Counted from the first letter of the stretch, positions 1 through 10,063 are shown. The stretch: 64,000 bases of DNA from Prolixibacter sp. NT017 (GCF_009617875.1 NZ_BLAV01000001.1:2418001-2482000), one strand, 5' to 3'. Translations and numbers: made by a program. The notes: generated from the letters alone by a model not told the origin.

Positions 1-1622
1 CCATTTACATCTTTCGGAACGATCCATCCTAACAATGGATTGAAGATATTTTTGAAATTGAAGGAGCGTTTCAGAAAATAGTTATAATCGTCGTCTTTAT
101 GAAGTTTTTTTGCCAGTTGCGCCAAAGTCCAGTCCTGATACGCATATTCCAGAGTCTGTCCGGCCCCGTCTTCATGAGCACCAAAATTTTCTTTATAGGG
201 AAGCGGGTAAGGCACATAGCCTTTTTCAATGTAAAAACTCAGTCCTCCGCCCTTATCCGTTTTATGTTCGTAACCGGATTTGCCCATGATTCCTCCCGGC
301 AGATGATTCTTCTTTAGTGCCTGATAAATAAATTCTAAACTGTCTTTTACAATTCCTTTTTGGATGGCACTTACAATGAATGGTGTTGCCGGAGCTCCCG
401 TCATAACAAACGTATAATTGCCACCGGAAGGTCCCCGTGGAACCAGTCCCCCATCTTTATAATATTGCATGAGCGAATGAACGAAGTCTTCCATGATTTC
501 AGGATAAACAAGTCCCCAGAGCGTGTTAAGTGTCCATTGCGCACCCCAAAAGGCATCGGAATTGTACATGTTAAATTGGGGGTGCCCGTTCTTGTCCGGT
601 GGTATTTGCCCAATGCGGAATTGTTTCTGCGTATTATCCGGATAGGCCCCGTTTACATCACTTATTATTCTTCGTCCTTGCAAAGCATGCCAAAGGTCCG
701 TGTAAAATCTCCTTTGATCGGTTGCTGTTCCTCCTTCAATCTGAATTCTTCCCAACATTTTGTTCCATACCTGTTGAGATTGTTTCACAATTTCAGAAAA
801 ATCCCAGCCCGGCAGTTCTGTTTGTAAATTAAGCGATGCATTTTCGGCAGAGGTATATGAAATACCTACTTTCATGAGTACATTTTGTACTGAAGGTTTC
901 AACAGAACCAGGTAATTGTGTGTTGCACTATCTTGTTCAATTCGAGTGATCGGGCTGTCCAGTTTAATTTTAAAATACAGGGTAAGGGGCTTTATACGTC
1001 GGTGTGTCGGAGCCATTACCAGGCTGCCGGAAAGTTCCTTGTTGTTATCTTTTTTTAGATATCCGGCAGTGTTCTTACATGGGCCTAAAAGGGTATTCAG
1101 GTTGAATAAAATCGCTTTTTGAATATCTTTTTCAGGAAAGGTATATTTATGAAAACCAACTCGATTGGTACTGGTTAACCCGGCTTTGATGTTATATCGG
1201 TTTAACACAACAGAATGATATCCCGGAGTAACGATCTCAGTTTTATGAGAAAAAGGAGAGTAAAAATCTGAAAATATTTTTGTGTTTTCTGTTTTATCTA
1301 ATGTTACGGGCATGACTGATAAACCAGACATCTGCCAGGCATGTATGTGGCTGAATCCTTTAATGGTATCGGTTTGATACCGGTATCCACTGTTCCATGC
1401 TCCATTAATTTCAGTGTCGGGGCTCAGATTCACCATGCCAAACGGACGGCAGGCTGATGAGAAGAAGAACCACCTCGAATTTCTAGTGTCGAGTAGCGGA
1501 TATACTTTATCAACAAATTCGTTAGAAGCAGTTTCCGGTATTTTTTCATTGCATGCCAATGCAAATAAACTTAAGAACAGAAGTTTGCTTCGTATTAAAA
1601 AGTTTGTTTTACTGAAATACAT
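1..1622 (-). CDS. GH92 alpha-mannosidase lipoprotein, 3' end beyond window
   Basis: The minus strand is open from an ATG at 1622 to the left edge (540 codons visible), so the C-terminus is missing. The N-terminus is a lipoprotein signal (LFLSLFALAC, Cys about residue 24), predicting an exported, membrane-anchored enzyme. The body reads as glycoside hydrolase family 92: PFGMVNLSPDT near the start, FNMYNSDAFWG in the middle, and near the visible end HEDGAGQTLEYAYQDW followed by the DDDYNYF-type helix and a WIVPKDVNG strand, all typical of the GH92 (alpha/alpha)6 domain. Known members are calcium-dependent exo-alpha-mannosidases acting mostly on alpha-1,2 linkages. It lies 123 bp downstream of a SusD gene on the same strand, so it is the enzyme of that glycan-uptake locus. 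The exact linkage specificity cannot be read from the sequence. Confidence 0.9.
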   Translation of the reverse strand, partial: MYFSKTNFLIRSKLLFLSLFALACNEKIPETASNEFVDKVYPLLDTRNSRWFFFSSACRPFGMVNLSPDTEINGAWNSGYRYQTDTIKGFSHIHAWQMSGLSVMPVTLDKTENTKIFSDFYSPFSHKTEIVTPGYHSVVLNRYNIKAGLTSTNRVGFHKYTFPEKDIQKAILFNLNTLLGPCKNTAGYLKKDNNKELSGSLVMAPTHRRIKPLTLYFKIKLDSPITRIEQDSATHNYLVLLKPSVQNVLMKVGISYTSAENASLNLQTELPGWDFSEIVKQSQQVWNKMLGRIQIEGGTATDQRRFYTDLWHALQGRRIISDVNGAYPDNTQKQFRIGQIPPDKNGHPQFNMYNSDAFWGAQWTLNTLWGLVYPEIMEDFVHSLMQYYKDGGLVPRGPSGGNYTFVMTGAPATPFIVSAIQKGIVKDSLEFIYQALKKNHLPGGIMGKSGYEHKTDKGGGLSFYIEKGYVPYPLPYKENFGAHEDGAGQTLEYAYQDWTLAQLAKKLHKDDDYNYFLKRSFNFKNIFNPLLGWIVPKDVN

Positions 1623-1745
1623 GCTGGCTTTATTAGACAGGAAGACTACAAGTCTCGCAATAGCGAATTAAAAGAGAATACAGGCAAGTGAAAAATACTT
1701 CGCCTATATTCTCATAACACTTAATGCTTATTGTTATTCGAGATA

Positions 1746-3380
1746 TTATTCATAACCCGGATTTTGGGTAATAGAACCACCGCTATTATCAATTTCGGTC
1801 TGAGGTATCGGCCTGAGCAAATCGTGTTCGTCGATTGCATGGTTAAAAGCAACGTGTGGATTATGTGCCAAAGCACGTTCTATCAGTTTGCCGGTTCTTT
1901 TCAGGTCCATCCACCGGTTTACTTCTCCGGTTAATTCACGAGCTCTTTCATCCAGGATAAAGTCAAGATTAACATCATCAGGAGAAACAGGAGTTGTTAA
2001 ACCGGCCCTTGCCCGCAGTGTGGTAAGATAACCAGCTGCAGTTGCCTTGTCGTTCATACCAAGGTAAGCTTCCGCAGCAATCAGATAAGCTTCACCACTT
2101 CTCATGATAACCATGTCCCTTTCTCCGTTGGAAGGTTGGTCAGGTTGTGTAAACGCTACATCCGGGTCGTCGAATTTTCTAAATATCGGATAGTGTACAT
2201 TGGTAATTCCGTCACTTGTGAAGTATTCATCCGGATTGATAACCTTATAAGGTACCGCGGCTCTTTGGGCATCACTCCAGGCTACTTTGGGGAAATACAT
2301 TGCAGTGTCTCCGACTTGAATGTTAACCGTTTCTCCGTTTAATGTAGTTGTTGCTTCTTTAGTAGCATACAGCACCCTGGAAAAGGTCGCTGCAGCACGT
2401 TGGTCGGCGTCGTCAAACAGGGAATAATAAAATGGAGTGGGCATCGGGCCAAGGCCTTGCACGGTTCTTGACAGGCCGGGATAATCGTAAAACCTGAATT
2501 TATACATCATGTGCTTTGAGTTACCCCAACCTCTGCTTACCGAGTTGGTACCGAACAGGTACGCAAATACCACTTCCGAATTACGTTGATTATTAATGCT
2601 AACCAAACTTGAAAAAGAAGGGACCAGCGGGTGATTGGCGATCACTATTTTGGCTAACTTGGCCGCATTTGAAAAATCGTCACTTGCAGCGTATGATTTG
2701 TAAGCTCTTGTTAAATATACTTTTGACAGAAGATGTCTTACTGCATCTTTTGAAACCCTTCCGTATTGAGCAGGATCTTCCGGTACTGCCGATAATGCAT
2801 CGGTAAGGTCGCTGATTATTTGTGCGTAGACTTGTTCTTCGGTAGCCCTGACATATTTTTTTTGGGCACTTGTAACCTGGTTAACCACTAACGGAACACC
2901 TCCGTAATTGACCACTAAATTAAAATAGGACATAGCTCTGAAAAACTTAGCGTCTCCAATGCCAACTGTTTTTGTGCTATCGTCAATCCCTTCAATTACG
3001 TCGGCATTATCAATTGCCGTATTGGCCGCTGCGATTATTGCATATTGGTCAGTCCAGTAAACGCTAACTGTCCAGTTCGTAGAGTTAAGGTTGACATAAT
3101 CGTTTAAATCACTGGTTCCTAAAATTAGCGATCCGCGTGTTACGACGTCCGTACCCAGATCCTCCAGGCTATAATACATGTCGGAAGTATAGTAAGTAGT
3201 ATATTCACGTGATAATTCATACACACGCGCTACCAACTGATCAAATGTCTCCGGATTGGATGCTGCAGTTTCCAGTGATAGCGAGGTGTAATTCTTCTCA
3301 TTAAGGAAACTGGTACAGCTGGCTGTGAAAAAACTCAAAGCCAGTAGTAACAATAGTATTTTATAATTTGTATGTTTCAT
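1746..3380 (-). CDS. SusD/RagB-family glycan-binding lipoprotein
   Basis: This 544-residue protein begins with a lipoprotein signal (ALSFFTASC, Cys about residue 22) followed by the acidic/serine stretch of surface-exposed Bacteroidota lipoproteins. It has the SusD layout: TPR-like helices in the first half (DAKFFRAMSYFNLVVNYGGVPLV, DAVRHLLSKVYLTRAY) and a C-terminal part ending with the LDERARELTGEVNRWMDLKRTGKL segment and an ITQNPGYE terminus, both hallmarks of RagB/SusD proteins. It would sit on the outer face of the outer membrane as the lid of the SusC transporter encoded 19 bp upstream. With the GH92 enzyme downstream, a mannose-containing ligand is the reasonable inference. Confidence 0.95.
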   Translation of the reverse strand: MKHTNYKILLLLLALSFFTASCTSFLNEKNYTSLSLETAASNPETFDQLVARVYELSREYTTYYTSDMYYSLEDLGTDVVTRGSLILGTSDLNDYVNLNSTNWTVSVYWTDQYAIIAAANTAIDNADVIEGIDDSTKTVGIGDAKFFRAMSYFNLVVNYGGVPLVVNQVTSAQKKYVRATEEQVYAQIISDLTDALSAVPEDPAQYGRVSKDAVRHLLSKVYLTRAYKSYAASDDFSNAAKLAKIVIANHPLVPSFSSLVSINNQRNSEVVFAYLFGTNSVSRGWGNSKHMMYKFRFYDYPGLSRTVQGLGPMPTPFYYSLFDDADQRAAATFSRVLYATKEATTTLNGETVNIQVGDTAMYFPKVAWSDAQRAAVPYKVINPDEYFTSDGITNVHYPIFRKFDDPDVAFTQPDQPSNGERDMVIMRSGEAYLIAAEAYLGMNDKATAAGYLTTLRARAGLTTPVSPDDVNLDFILDERARELTGEVNRWMDLKRTGKLIERALAHNPHVAFNHAIDEHDLLRPIPQTEIDNSGGSITQNPGYE

Positions 3381-3399
3381 TTTTAGAATCGTTTAGTGT

Positions 3400-6300
3400 T
3401 TAGAAACTTAAGTTGATACCTGCCATATATGTGCGGGACATAAATGCTTCACCCCATGAATTTCTACCGGCATTCTCCGGATCCCATCCCCCGTAGTTCG
3501 TGAAGATAAATGGATTTTGAACGGTTGTATAAACTCTTAAGCCAGCAATGTGGGCACGTTTCAAAATGTCGTCAGGAATTTTATAGCCTAAAGTTATGTA
3601 ACCGATTTTTGTATAAGAAATGTCTTTGTATTTAGATACCCAGGAATAAGGCCCGCCATTTCCTGGTTGATACCAGTCGTTCGTCGGGTTATTTGGAGTC
3701 CAGTAGTTTACTTTTGCAGCATTAAACAATCTTGACGGATTTTCATCGTAAGGGAATACCGTGTTTGAGTAGAACGTACTCGAGATTTTATTTCCCTGGC
3801 TGGTAATTACCGAAAAGGAGAAATCAAAATTTTTGTAATTCATGGAACTGGTCATACCTCCGGTCCATTTTGGAGTTACCTGACCAATTACTTTACGGTC
3901 TTTCCCGGGAGTAATATGCCCGTCGCCATTCAGGTCTTTTACCCTTACCTGTCCGGGTTTTTGTCCATACTTGGCAGCCTCTGCAGCCTGATTTGATTGC
4001 CAAATTCCGTCGTACACATAATCGTAAATTGAACCAATAGGTTCGCCTACTTTGTTAATCAGGTTAGTTCCTTGAACATTAAACTGAATTTCATCAAGGT
4101 TACCGTATAATTTGTCGATTTTGTTTTTGTTACTGGCAAAGTTGAAGTTGGTTGTCCATTTAAAATTACCATTATCAACATTCACAGTGTTTAATGATAT
4201 TTCTACACCATTGTTACTTGATTCTCCAACATTATTATACGTTCCACTGAATCCCGTAACCGAAGGCAGCGGCGTGAAAAAGATAATTCCGGTAGTTTTT
4301 CGGTGGTAAACATCAATTGAACCGAAGACGCGGTTATTGAGAAAACCGTAGTCAAAACCAACGTTTTCTTCCGTTGTTTTTTCCCATGTCAGGTCTTTAT
4401 TGGCCAATCCAGTAACATAGGCAGTAGAAACTGATGTGCCTCCCAGGTTGGTTGCACTGCTGCCAAGTAACGATTGAGAACCCAGAGGAGCCAATCCGCC
4501 CCCTTCTCCGTTGTTACCTGTTTGTCCAATACTTAACCTGAATTTGGCACTGGATAACACTTTTTGATTTTTCATGAAACCTTCATCAAGCAACTTCCAG
4601 GCAAAAGAAGCAGAAGGGAAAAATGCCCACTTGTTATTATCCGCAAGAATAGAAGACCCATCGTAACGACCGGTGAAGGTGAACAAATACTTGTCGTTTA
4701 AAGCATAATTTATCCTGCCGGTATATGATTCCAGCGTTTGTTCGCTGTAACCACTTGAAACATCACGAATGCTAAGGCCGGCTCCCAGATTATGAAACAG
4801 GTAATTGTCAGTTGTGAAATTCCTTACTTGAGTATAATAACTTTCATTATTTTCCATGTACCTTGACATTACAGCTGTAATATTGAAATCATGGATGCCT
4901 TTTTTGAATTTGTAATTAATGATGTTATCCCAGGTGTAGGAGAGGTAATTGAAATTGTTTACCTGGGCTCTTCTGTTGGAAGGATTTCCACTTACGCTTT
5001 TTGAGTGGAGTCCGCGATATTCACCATAACGGGTGAATTTAATATTCGGCGAAAACTTAGACGTAAGAGTCAGGTTCTTTACCGGGGTCAATTTTATGGC
5101 AATATTACCTAACCATTGTAAGTATTTGGTTTGTTTGGTAATATTAGATGGTTCAAAAAGTGGATTTGTCACTTGTGTTTCTTTCGAAAGTGGGTAAAAA
5201 CGCAAAGAGCCATCAGCGTTGTAGGGACGACCAATTGGTTTCAAACGGTATGCACTTCTGAAAGCCTCCCAGCTACCAGTATTCTGAATAGCATAAGTCA
5301 TATAACTTCCAATACTCAGGTTTAACCAGCTAAGTATATCAGAAGAGAGGTCGGCCTTAACATTGTAACGGGTAAAGTTCTCGCCCCTAACCGTTCCGTT
5401 ATCTTTTGTATAACCCATACTGGCTGAATAAACGGTTTTGTCATTTCCGCCACTTAAGTTGAGCGTGTGGTTGGTTTGATATCCGTTAACACGAATGAGT
5501 TTTACCCAATCGGTATTAACGCCATCGGCAATATTTTGTAACTCTTCCGGATCCAGGTAATCCGATAATACCACATCAGCGGTAGTGAAGTTGTAATCTC
5601 CGGAAGCATAGTGATTACCCACAACATCATCCTTTAGATATTGCACATATTCATCAGTATTTAACATTTTGGGCAGGTGGTATGCCTGTTTGAAACCGAA
5701 ATAATTATTGTAGCTAACTCTTAATTTACCTTTTCTACCTTGTTTTGTTTGAATTAAAACTACCCCGCTACTACCTCTCGAACCATAGATTGCTGTGGCC
5801 GAAGCATCTTTCAGAATATCCATTCTCTCAATATCCGACGGGTTTAAGAATGAAATGTCATCTACAGCGATTCCGTCAACAATAAATAACGGGTTTTGTC
5901 CAGGGTTATAACCTCCCTGGCTCGCTGTTTCGTTCGTGTTGATGGTGCTGGCACCACGAATACGAATGTTAAACCCACCTGAACCCGGTTTGTTGTCAGT
6001 ACGTTGAATGACAACTCCGGCAGATTGGCCTTCCAATGCAGAAATAGCATCTACTTTATTTGCCTTTTCCAATCGTTGGTGATCCACTGAGTTCACTGCT
6101 CCCGTTAAGTTGCCCTTTTTAACAGAGCCATACCCAATGGCAACGACTTCGTCAAGATTAACAATTGATGGTACCAAATGAACGGCATAAGTTGTCTGAT
6201 TGGTAATTGGTACCTGCTGAGTTTTATAACCTACAAATGAAAAATCCAGTAATTTTGATTTTCCCGTGAGCGTCAGGTTAAATTTTCCATCACTGTTGGT

Positions 6301-6465
6301 CACGGTTCCGTTAGTTGTCCCTTTTTCTACAACCGTAACTCCCGGAATGGTATTGTTGTGCTCGTCATACACAACACCGGAAATTTGTTGCGCTTGCGCA
6401 AAGGTGTTAAGTGAAATGCCAAAGAAGATGGCTAACACCAATAATTTTAGTTTAGTTTTTTTCAT
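3400..6465 (-). CDS. SusC/RagA-family TonB-dependent transporter
   Basis: A 1021-residue outer-membrane transporter. It has an N-terminal signal peptide ending at FAQAQQ, a carboxypeptidase-regulatory-like domain (about residues 28-100: GVVYDEHNNTIPGVTVVEKG), then a plug domain with the SusC signatures NPLFIVDGIAV and DILKDASATAIYGSRGSSGV (about residues 190-235), then a TonB-dependent beta barrel ending in NLSF with the terminal Phe expected for BAM-dependent folding. There is no STN domain, so it is not expected to signal to an anti-sigma factor. It heads an operon with the SusD and GH92 genes downstream. Substrate is probably a mannose-rich oligosaccharide, by context only. Confidence 0.95.
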   Translation of the reverse strand: MKKTKLKLLVLAIFFGISLNTFAQAQQISGVVYDEHNNTIPGVTVVEKGTTNGTVTNSDGKFNLTLTGKSKLLDFSFVGYKTQQVPITNQTTYAVHLVPSIVNLDEVVAIGYGSVKKGNLTGAVNSVDHQRLEKANKVDAISALEGQSAGVVIQRTDNKPGSGGFNIRIRGASTINTNETASQGGYNPGQNPLFIVDGIAVDDISFLNPSDIERMDILKDASATAIYGSRGSSGVVLIQTKQGRKGKLRVSYNNYFGFKQAYHLPKMLNTDEYVQYLKDDVVGNHYASGDYNFTTADVVLSDYLDPEELQNIADGVNTDWVKLIRVNGYQTNHTLNLSGGNDKTVYSASMGYTKDNGTVRGENFTRYNVKADLSSDILSWLNLSIGSYMTYAIQNTGSWEAFRSAYRLKPIGRPYNADGSLRFYPLSKETQVTNPLFEPSNITKQTKYLQWLGNIAIKLTPVKNLTLTSKFSPNIKFTRYGEYRGLHSKSVSGNPSNRRAQVNNFNYLSYTWDNIINYKFKKGIHDFNITAVMSRYMENNESYYTQVRNFTTDNYLFHNLGAGLSIRDVSSGYSEQTLESYTGRINYALNDKYLFTFTGRYDGSSILADNNKWAFFPSASFAWKLLDEGFMKNQKVLSSAKFRLSIGQTGNNGEGGGLAPLGSQSLLGSSATNLGGTSVSTAYVTGLANKDLTWEKTTEENVGFDYGFLNNRVFGSIDVYHRKTTGIIFFTPLPSVTGFSGTYNNVGESSNNGVEISLNTVNVDNGNFKWTTNFNFASNKNKIDKLYGNLDEIQFNVQGTNLINKVGEPIGSIYDYVYDGIWQSNQAAEAAKYGQKPGQVRVKDLNGDGHITPGKDRKVIGQVTPKWTGGMTSSMNYKNFDFSFSVITSQGNKISSTFYSNTVFPYDENPSRLFNAAKVNYWTPNNPTNDWYQPGNGGPYSWVSKYKDISYTKIGYITLGYKIPDDILKRAHIAGLRVYTTVQNPFIFTNYGGWDPENAGRNSWGEAFMSRTYMAGINLSF

Positions 6466-7340
6466 AGAAAATGAATTTTAAGTTCAATCCAGGCTGAAGG
6501 TAGGTTCCTTTAAATATCTACATATGGACAAATTGTTCAAAAACATAGACAAATCGGGATTTGCGTTTTCATTCAATCCCTGAAGCCCGAAAGAGAATTG
6601 ACAATCAATCAAATACACAATTCCCTTCTTGTATGTATTTTGATTCGTCATCGCTTTTTTTTGAAAAATGATTGAAAAAGTCCATGAATTAACAGAGGTT
6701 CCCAACTCCCAATGAAGCCGGCAATACAATTGATTTTAAAGAAACCGTCATGCTCAAAAAGATACTCCGCATTGTATGTTTTATTGTTCCCGTCAGAACC
6801 ACTTGTTAGTGAAATTTGGGTATAACAAGAGCTGAGCAGGATGGCTATCGCAATCAATCCCCGCCTTCAAGTGCTTTTTTTCATCGCAACTGTTTTTGTT
6901 AGGACCACAACTTAGCTTCAAGTTGCTATCTAACAGGTAATTTACACACCCAAAGGAGCTTCTATTGTAAGCCGATATAAAAGCTCTAACCACTCCTCGG
7001 GCAATCCTAACCGAACAGAGGAACGACACTCGCCATCTTTCCCACTTCTTCATTCAGATTAAAAAGTTTATTAGCACCTATACAAATTACGAGCTGCAAC
7101 AGGAAGTTTATCTTGATACTCCTTCCTTGCTGTCCGGTTTTACCGCTAGGTATATTTTCTTTTAGAGTATCCCGATTTCTCTTGGAGCATTTCGTCTCTT
7201 TTAAGTGTTGTTTGCAGTCACGTACTTTTCCTGCGGCGTTCCATTCGCATGAACTACCAGAAATAAATCTGTAATAAAAAGATAAAGTTATTCTTATCAG
7301 GAAGCCGGTTTATGTTTTGTAAATAGAAAACAAAAACGAG
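6466..7340. other. Intergenic region between divergent genes, holding a gene remnant
   Basis: This 875-bp stretch separates the susC-type gene (minus) from the phosphodiesterase gene (plus) and must hold both promoters. I see no perfect TAnnTTTG element in front of either gene. The middle (6648-6884) carries a broken small lipoprotein gene, listed separately. The rest (6885-7340) shows no convincing coding or structured element. Confidence 0.5.
6648..6884 (-). pseudogene. Broken small lipoprotein gene (DUF4884-like)
   Basis: Reading the minus strand from an ATG at 6884 gives MKKST, an in-frame TGA at 6867-6869, then RRGLIAIAILLSSCY in the same frame. That is a classic short lipoprotein signal interrupted by one stop. 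Downstream comes NNKTYNAEYLFEHDG, which resembles the conserved start of small Bacteroidota lipoproteins of the DUF4884 type (usual pattern TYxVxYLFEHxGCKVYRF, from memory). After that the frame diverges and ends at 6648 without the expected tail, suggesting a second lesion. A start at the TTG codon at 6857 could still give a 69-residue peptide. The family assignment is tentative; the stop-interrupted signal peptide is directly visible. Confidence 0.4.
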
Positions 7341-8153
7341 ATGAAAAAGAATAGTATCATCACGCTTCTTTTCCTTGCTTTAACAGTTTTCGTGCAAAAA
7401 GCCGACGCCCAAAAACTCATGTTCAAAGGCGGACATTCGCACAATGACTACCACCAACCTCATCCTCTGGCGGATGCGCTAAAAGGCAGAATGGTCAGTG
7501 TTGAAGCCGATATTTTTCTGGGAAAAGGAAAAATACTGGTAGGACATTCAACATCAGAATTAACAAATACCCGAACGCTCGTGAATCTCTACCTGCATCG
7601 GTTGTGGGAAAGAGTGCAAAAAGCACCCGGAAAATTTTCACCCATCATTTTACTGGTTGATATCAAAACGAGCGCTGAACCGACCTATGCACAACTAAAG
7701 AAAGTGTTGGAACCTTATCACTCAATGCTCACTCATTTTCGGAATGGAAAGATTCAAAAAAAAGCTATCACTATTATTTTGTCAGGGAACCGGCCCGTTG
7801 AGCAACTAAAAAAGGAGTCCGATCGGTATGTTTTTATCGACGGGCGTATTCCGGATATTTCGCATCGTGAGCCATCCTCTCTTTTCCCTCTTATCAGCGA
7901 TAACTGGAACCGCTATTTCTCCTGGAGAGGCAAAGGGGCCATCAGCGCCAACGAATATAATAAGCTGCGCGAACTCGTAGACTCCTGTCATCAACAGGGA
8001 AAAATGATTCGATTCTGGGGGATGCCTGCCGATCCCGCTCAATCTGTTCCCTACTGGAATCTATTCCGTAAGGTGGGTGTCGATTTGATTGGTTGCGACT
8101 GTCCCTCCTGCTATAAAGAATACCTGGAGAAAAGTCGTTTGAAAAGTAATTAA
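7341..8153 (+). CDS. Secreted PI-PLC-like phosphodiesterase
   Basis: This 270-residue protein has a cleavable signal peptide (KNSIITLLFLALTVFVQKADAQ). The mature part opens with GGHSHNDYHQPHPLADAL, then VSVEADIFLGKGKILVGHS, which is the His/Glu-Asp/His arrangement of the PI-PLC-like phosphodiesterase TIM barrel (family that includes phosphatidylinositol phospholipase C and glycerophosphodiester phosphodiesterases). Later strands include ILLVDIKTSAE and a terminal GVDLIGCDCPS. Homologues are often annotated simply as PI-PLC domain proteins; the real substrate is unknown. It is a single gene convergent with the SusD gene at 8249, with a shared terminator between them. Confidence 0.75.
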   Translation: MKKNSIITLLFLALTVFVQKADAQKLMFKGGHSHNDYHQPHPLADALKGRMVSVEADIFLGKGKILVGHSTSELTNTRTLVNLYLHRLWERVQKAPGKFSPIILLVDIKTSAEPTYAQLKKVLEPYHSMLTHFRNGKIQKKAITIILSGNRPVEQLKKESDRYVFIDGRIPDISHREPSSLFPLISDNWNRYFSWRGKGAISANEYNKLRELVDSCHQQGKMIRFWGMPADPAQSVPYWNLFRKVGVDLIGCDCPSCYKEYLEKSRLKSN

Positions 8154-8191
8154 AACCTCAGGGGCACTCAAAATTATACAGAATAGCAAAC

Positions 8192-8228
8192 AAAAGCGGC
8201 TGTTCCTGTAAAGAGGACAGCCGCTTTC
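8192..8228. terminator. Bidirectional hairpin terminator
   Basis: The sequence AAAGCGGCTGT...ACAGCCGCTTT forms an 11-bp stem with a short loop between the stop codons of two convergent genes (8153 plus, 8249 minus). The A/T-rich stem base provides a U-tract in both directions. Position and symmetry fit a shared intrinsic terminator. Confidence 0.75.
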
Positions 8229-8248
8229 TCTATGCGAAATTAGCGTGC

Positions 8249-10063
8249 TTAGTTATATCCCTTATTCTGAGAGAATATATCGCCACTTACGTCAATAACA
8301 TCCTGGGGAATAGGGTACGCCCGACGATACGGTTGTGTTGCTTCTTTTCCGGTGTATGCTTTATCAAAGGTCCCGAACCGAATCATTTCCGGACGCCTTT
8401 TCATTTCCCAATAGTTCTCATAGGAAATCTCGTTGTAAAGTCCTTGTTCCGTCAAATCGCTCAATGAGATAGCCTTTCCGGCGATATCACCTCCTTCGTC
8501 AGCCGGCTGGGTTCTCACTCTGCCGGTTCGAAGTATATTGATATCAGCCAGTGCTTTTGTCGGTTGGCCACTTCGGAAATATGCTTCGGCCCGAAGTGTA
8601 TACATGTACCCCAGCCGGAAGATAGGAATGTCAAATCGAGCCGAGCCTTTGTTATTATCAATCGGGTCAAACTCAAATTTGAAAACCCGTACACCTTGCT
8701 GAACTTTGTTCTGCGGAAGAATGGTTCCCGAAGCAAAGTCGAGATTGGGAGAGAATACCAGCATACTATCATTCTTATCGGTTTCCAGCGCCGTCACGTT
8801 GATGTAATTCTCCCCACCAATGGTTTCGCGAACAAATTTATTGTTTGCATCATATGTCGGGCCATATTGTTGCCCAACCATGAACCCCTGGTTAAAATGA
8901 AACCACGGTAAACCGTCCGTTCCCGGCACAGCGTCCAGTGTGCTTTCTTTGATATCCTGCGCTTTATCGTTGTAAAACCATGTTCCGTCGGTGTATTGAT
9001 ATTTCTGCTTAAAGCGGGGATCATCATGGTTATTGTTCCAGGTGGCGTAATAGTCAGGAGTGGTGCAACTACCGTTGGTTCCCCTCATACCGTCTTCCGA
9101 AGCGTGTTGTGCGCGGGCCATGGGCATGTATACAAAATCGTTCTGCCCGGTAACCGAACCATCGTCTACATTTTGCGGCGCCACAAAAATGAGCTCAGAG
9201 CCGTTTGTATTGTCAATGGCAAAATTGTCGAAATAGTGCTTTTCCAGGGAGAATTTCCCGGAGCTAATCAATTTTGAGGTATACTCAATCACCATGTCCA
9301 TATCCGTCTTGCCACTATTCTTCACCGATGCTTCTGTGAAATTGAAATTTGACGAGGTATTGTAACGATCCAGAAACACGGCCCGGTTCATATACATTTC
9401 TGCGAGAAAAGCATAGGCAGCCTCTTTGGTAAAGCGTCCGTCATACGAAGAATTTTCCCCCAAAGAAGCCAAGTCCGGAACAATTTTTTCTACACCGGTA
9501 ATCAATGTATCGATGAAGGCTCCCTGAACAGCCCTCACGTTGTCATCATTTGCCATGGGATCTTTATATGGTGCCTGTCCATATAAATCCAGTGTATAAT
9601 AAGTATATAAATACCAGAGTGCTTTTGCTTCTGCCAGATACATAGCCTTGTTGGACGCATCTGTGCTTTGAGAAATCGTCTGAATAGCTGTTATGGAACG
9701 GGTTATTCCGTTTGTTAACGAATTCCAGTTGTCATTTACCAGCGGATTATCAGCTCCCCAGGTGAACTCCTGAATACCCCGGTAGCGACCACCGTCACCC
9801 CAATCGCTGCCGCGGGTTGGAAGCATAGCTTCATCGGTACTGTATTCCTGCATTCCCCACAAGTGAGCGTGGTCGACAAACACATCCGAAATCATTCGGT
9901 TATAGGCGGCAGCCAGGCTGGCATCCGGTGTTGCATTACCGGTATTGAGTTCTTCGTCCAGTAACACTTCATCAAGATTGGTGCAACTGGCCAGAACAAG
10001 TACGAATATGACAGGCAGGAATGCCAGAAATCTCTTTATTTTCATTTTAGTAAGGAATTTCAT
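8249..10063 (-). CDS. SusD/RagB-family glycan-binding lipoprotein
   Basis: I place the start at the ATG at 10063 (MKFLTKMKIKRF...) or 10045 (MKIKRF...), because only from here does a lipoprotein signal follow directly (FLPVIFVLVLASC). The reading frame is open further up to 10276, but that extension overlaps the susC-type gene ending at 10161 and has no protein character. The protein of about 600 residues has SusD features: STDEAMLPTRGSDW near the N-terminus, ALWYLYTYYTLDLYGQAPY, KEAAYAFLAEMYMNRAVF, and a C-terminal EISYENYWEMKRRPEMIRFG followed by IPQDVID...NKGYN. It forms a pair with the SusC gene 97 bp upstream and binds the same unidentified glycan. Confidence 0.93.
   Translation of the reverse strand: MKFLTKMKIKRFLAFLPVIFVLVLASCTNLDEVLLDEELNTGNATPDASLAAAYNRMISDVFVDHAHLWGMQEYSTDEAMLPTRGSDWGDGGRYRGIQEFTWGADNPLVNDNWNSLTNGITRSITAIQTISQSTDASNKAMYLAEAKALWYLYTYYTLDLYGQAPYKDPMANDDNVRAVQGAFIDTLITGVEKIVPDLASLGENSSYDGRFTKEAAYAFLAEMYMNRAVFLDRYNTSSNFNFTEASVKNSGKTDMDMVIEYTSKLISSGKFSLEKHYFDNFAIDNTNGSELIFVAPQNVDDGSVTGQNDFVYMPMARAQHASEDGMRGTNGSCTTPDYYATWNNNHDDPRFKQKYQYTDGTWFYNDKAQDIKESTLDAVPGTDGLPWFHFNQGFMVGQQYGPTYDANNKFVRETIGGENYINVTALETDKNDSMLVFSPNLDFASGTILPQNKVQQGVRVFKFEFDPIDNNKGSARFDIPIFRLGYMYTLRAEAYFRSGQPTKALADINILRTGRVRTQPADEGGDIAGKAISLSDLTEQGLYNEISYENYWEMKRRPEMIRFGTFDKAYTGKEATQPYRRAYPIPQDVIDVSGDIFSQNKGYN

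Noticed and set aside
6793..7053. 86-codon minus-strand frame in the first intergenic region
   Set aside because: It overlaps the broken lipoprotein gene in another frame and has no recognisable features.
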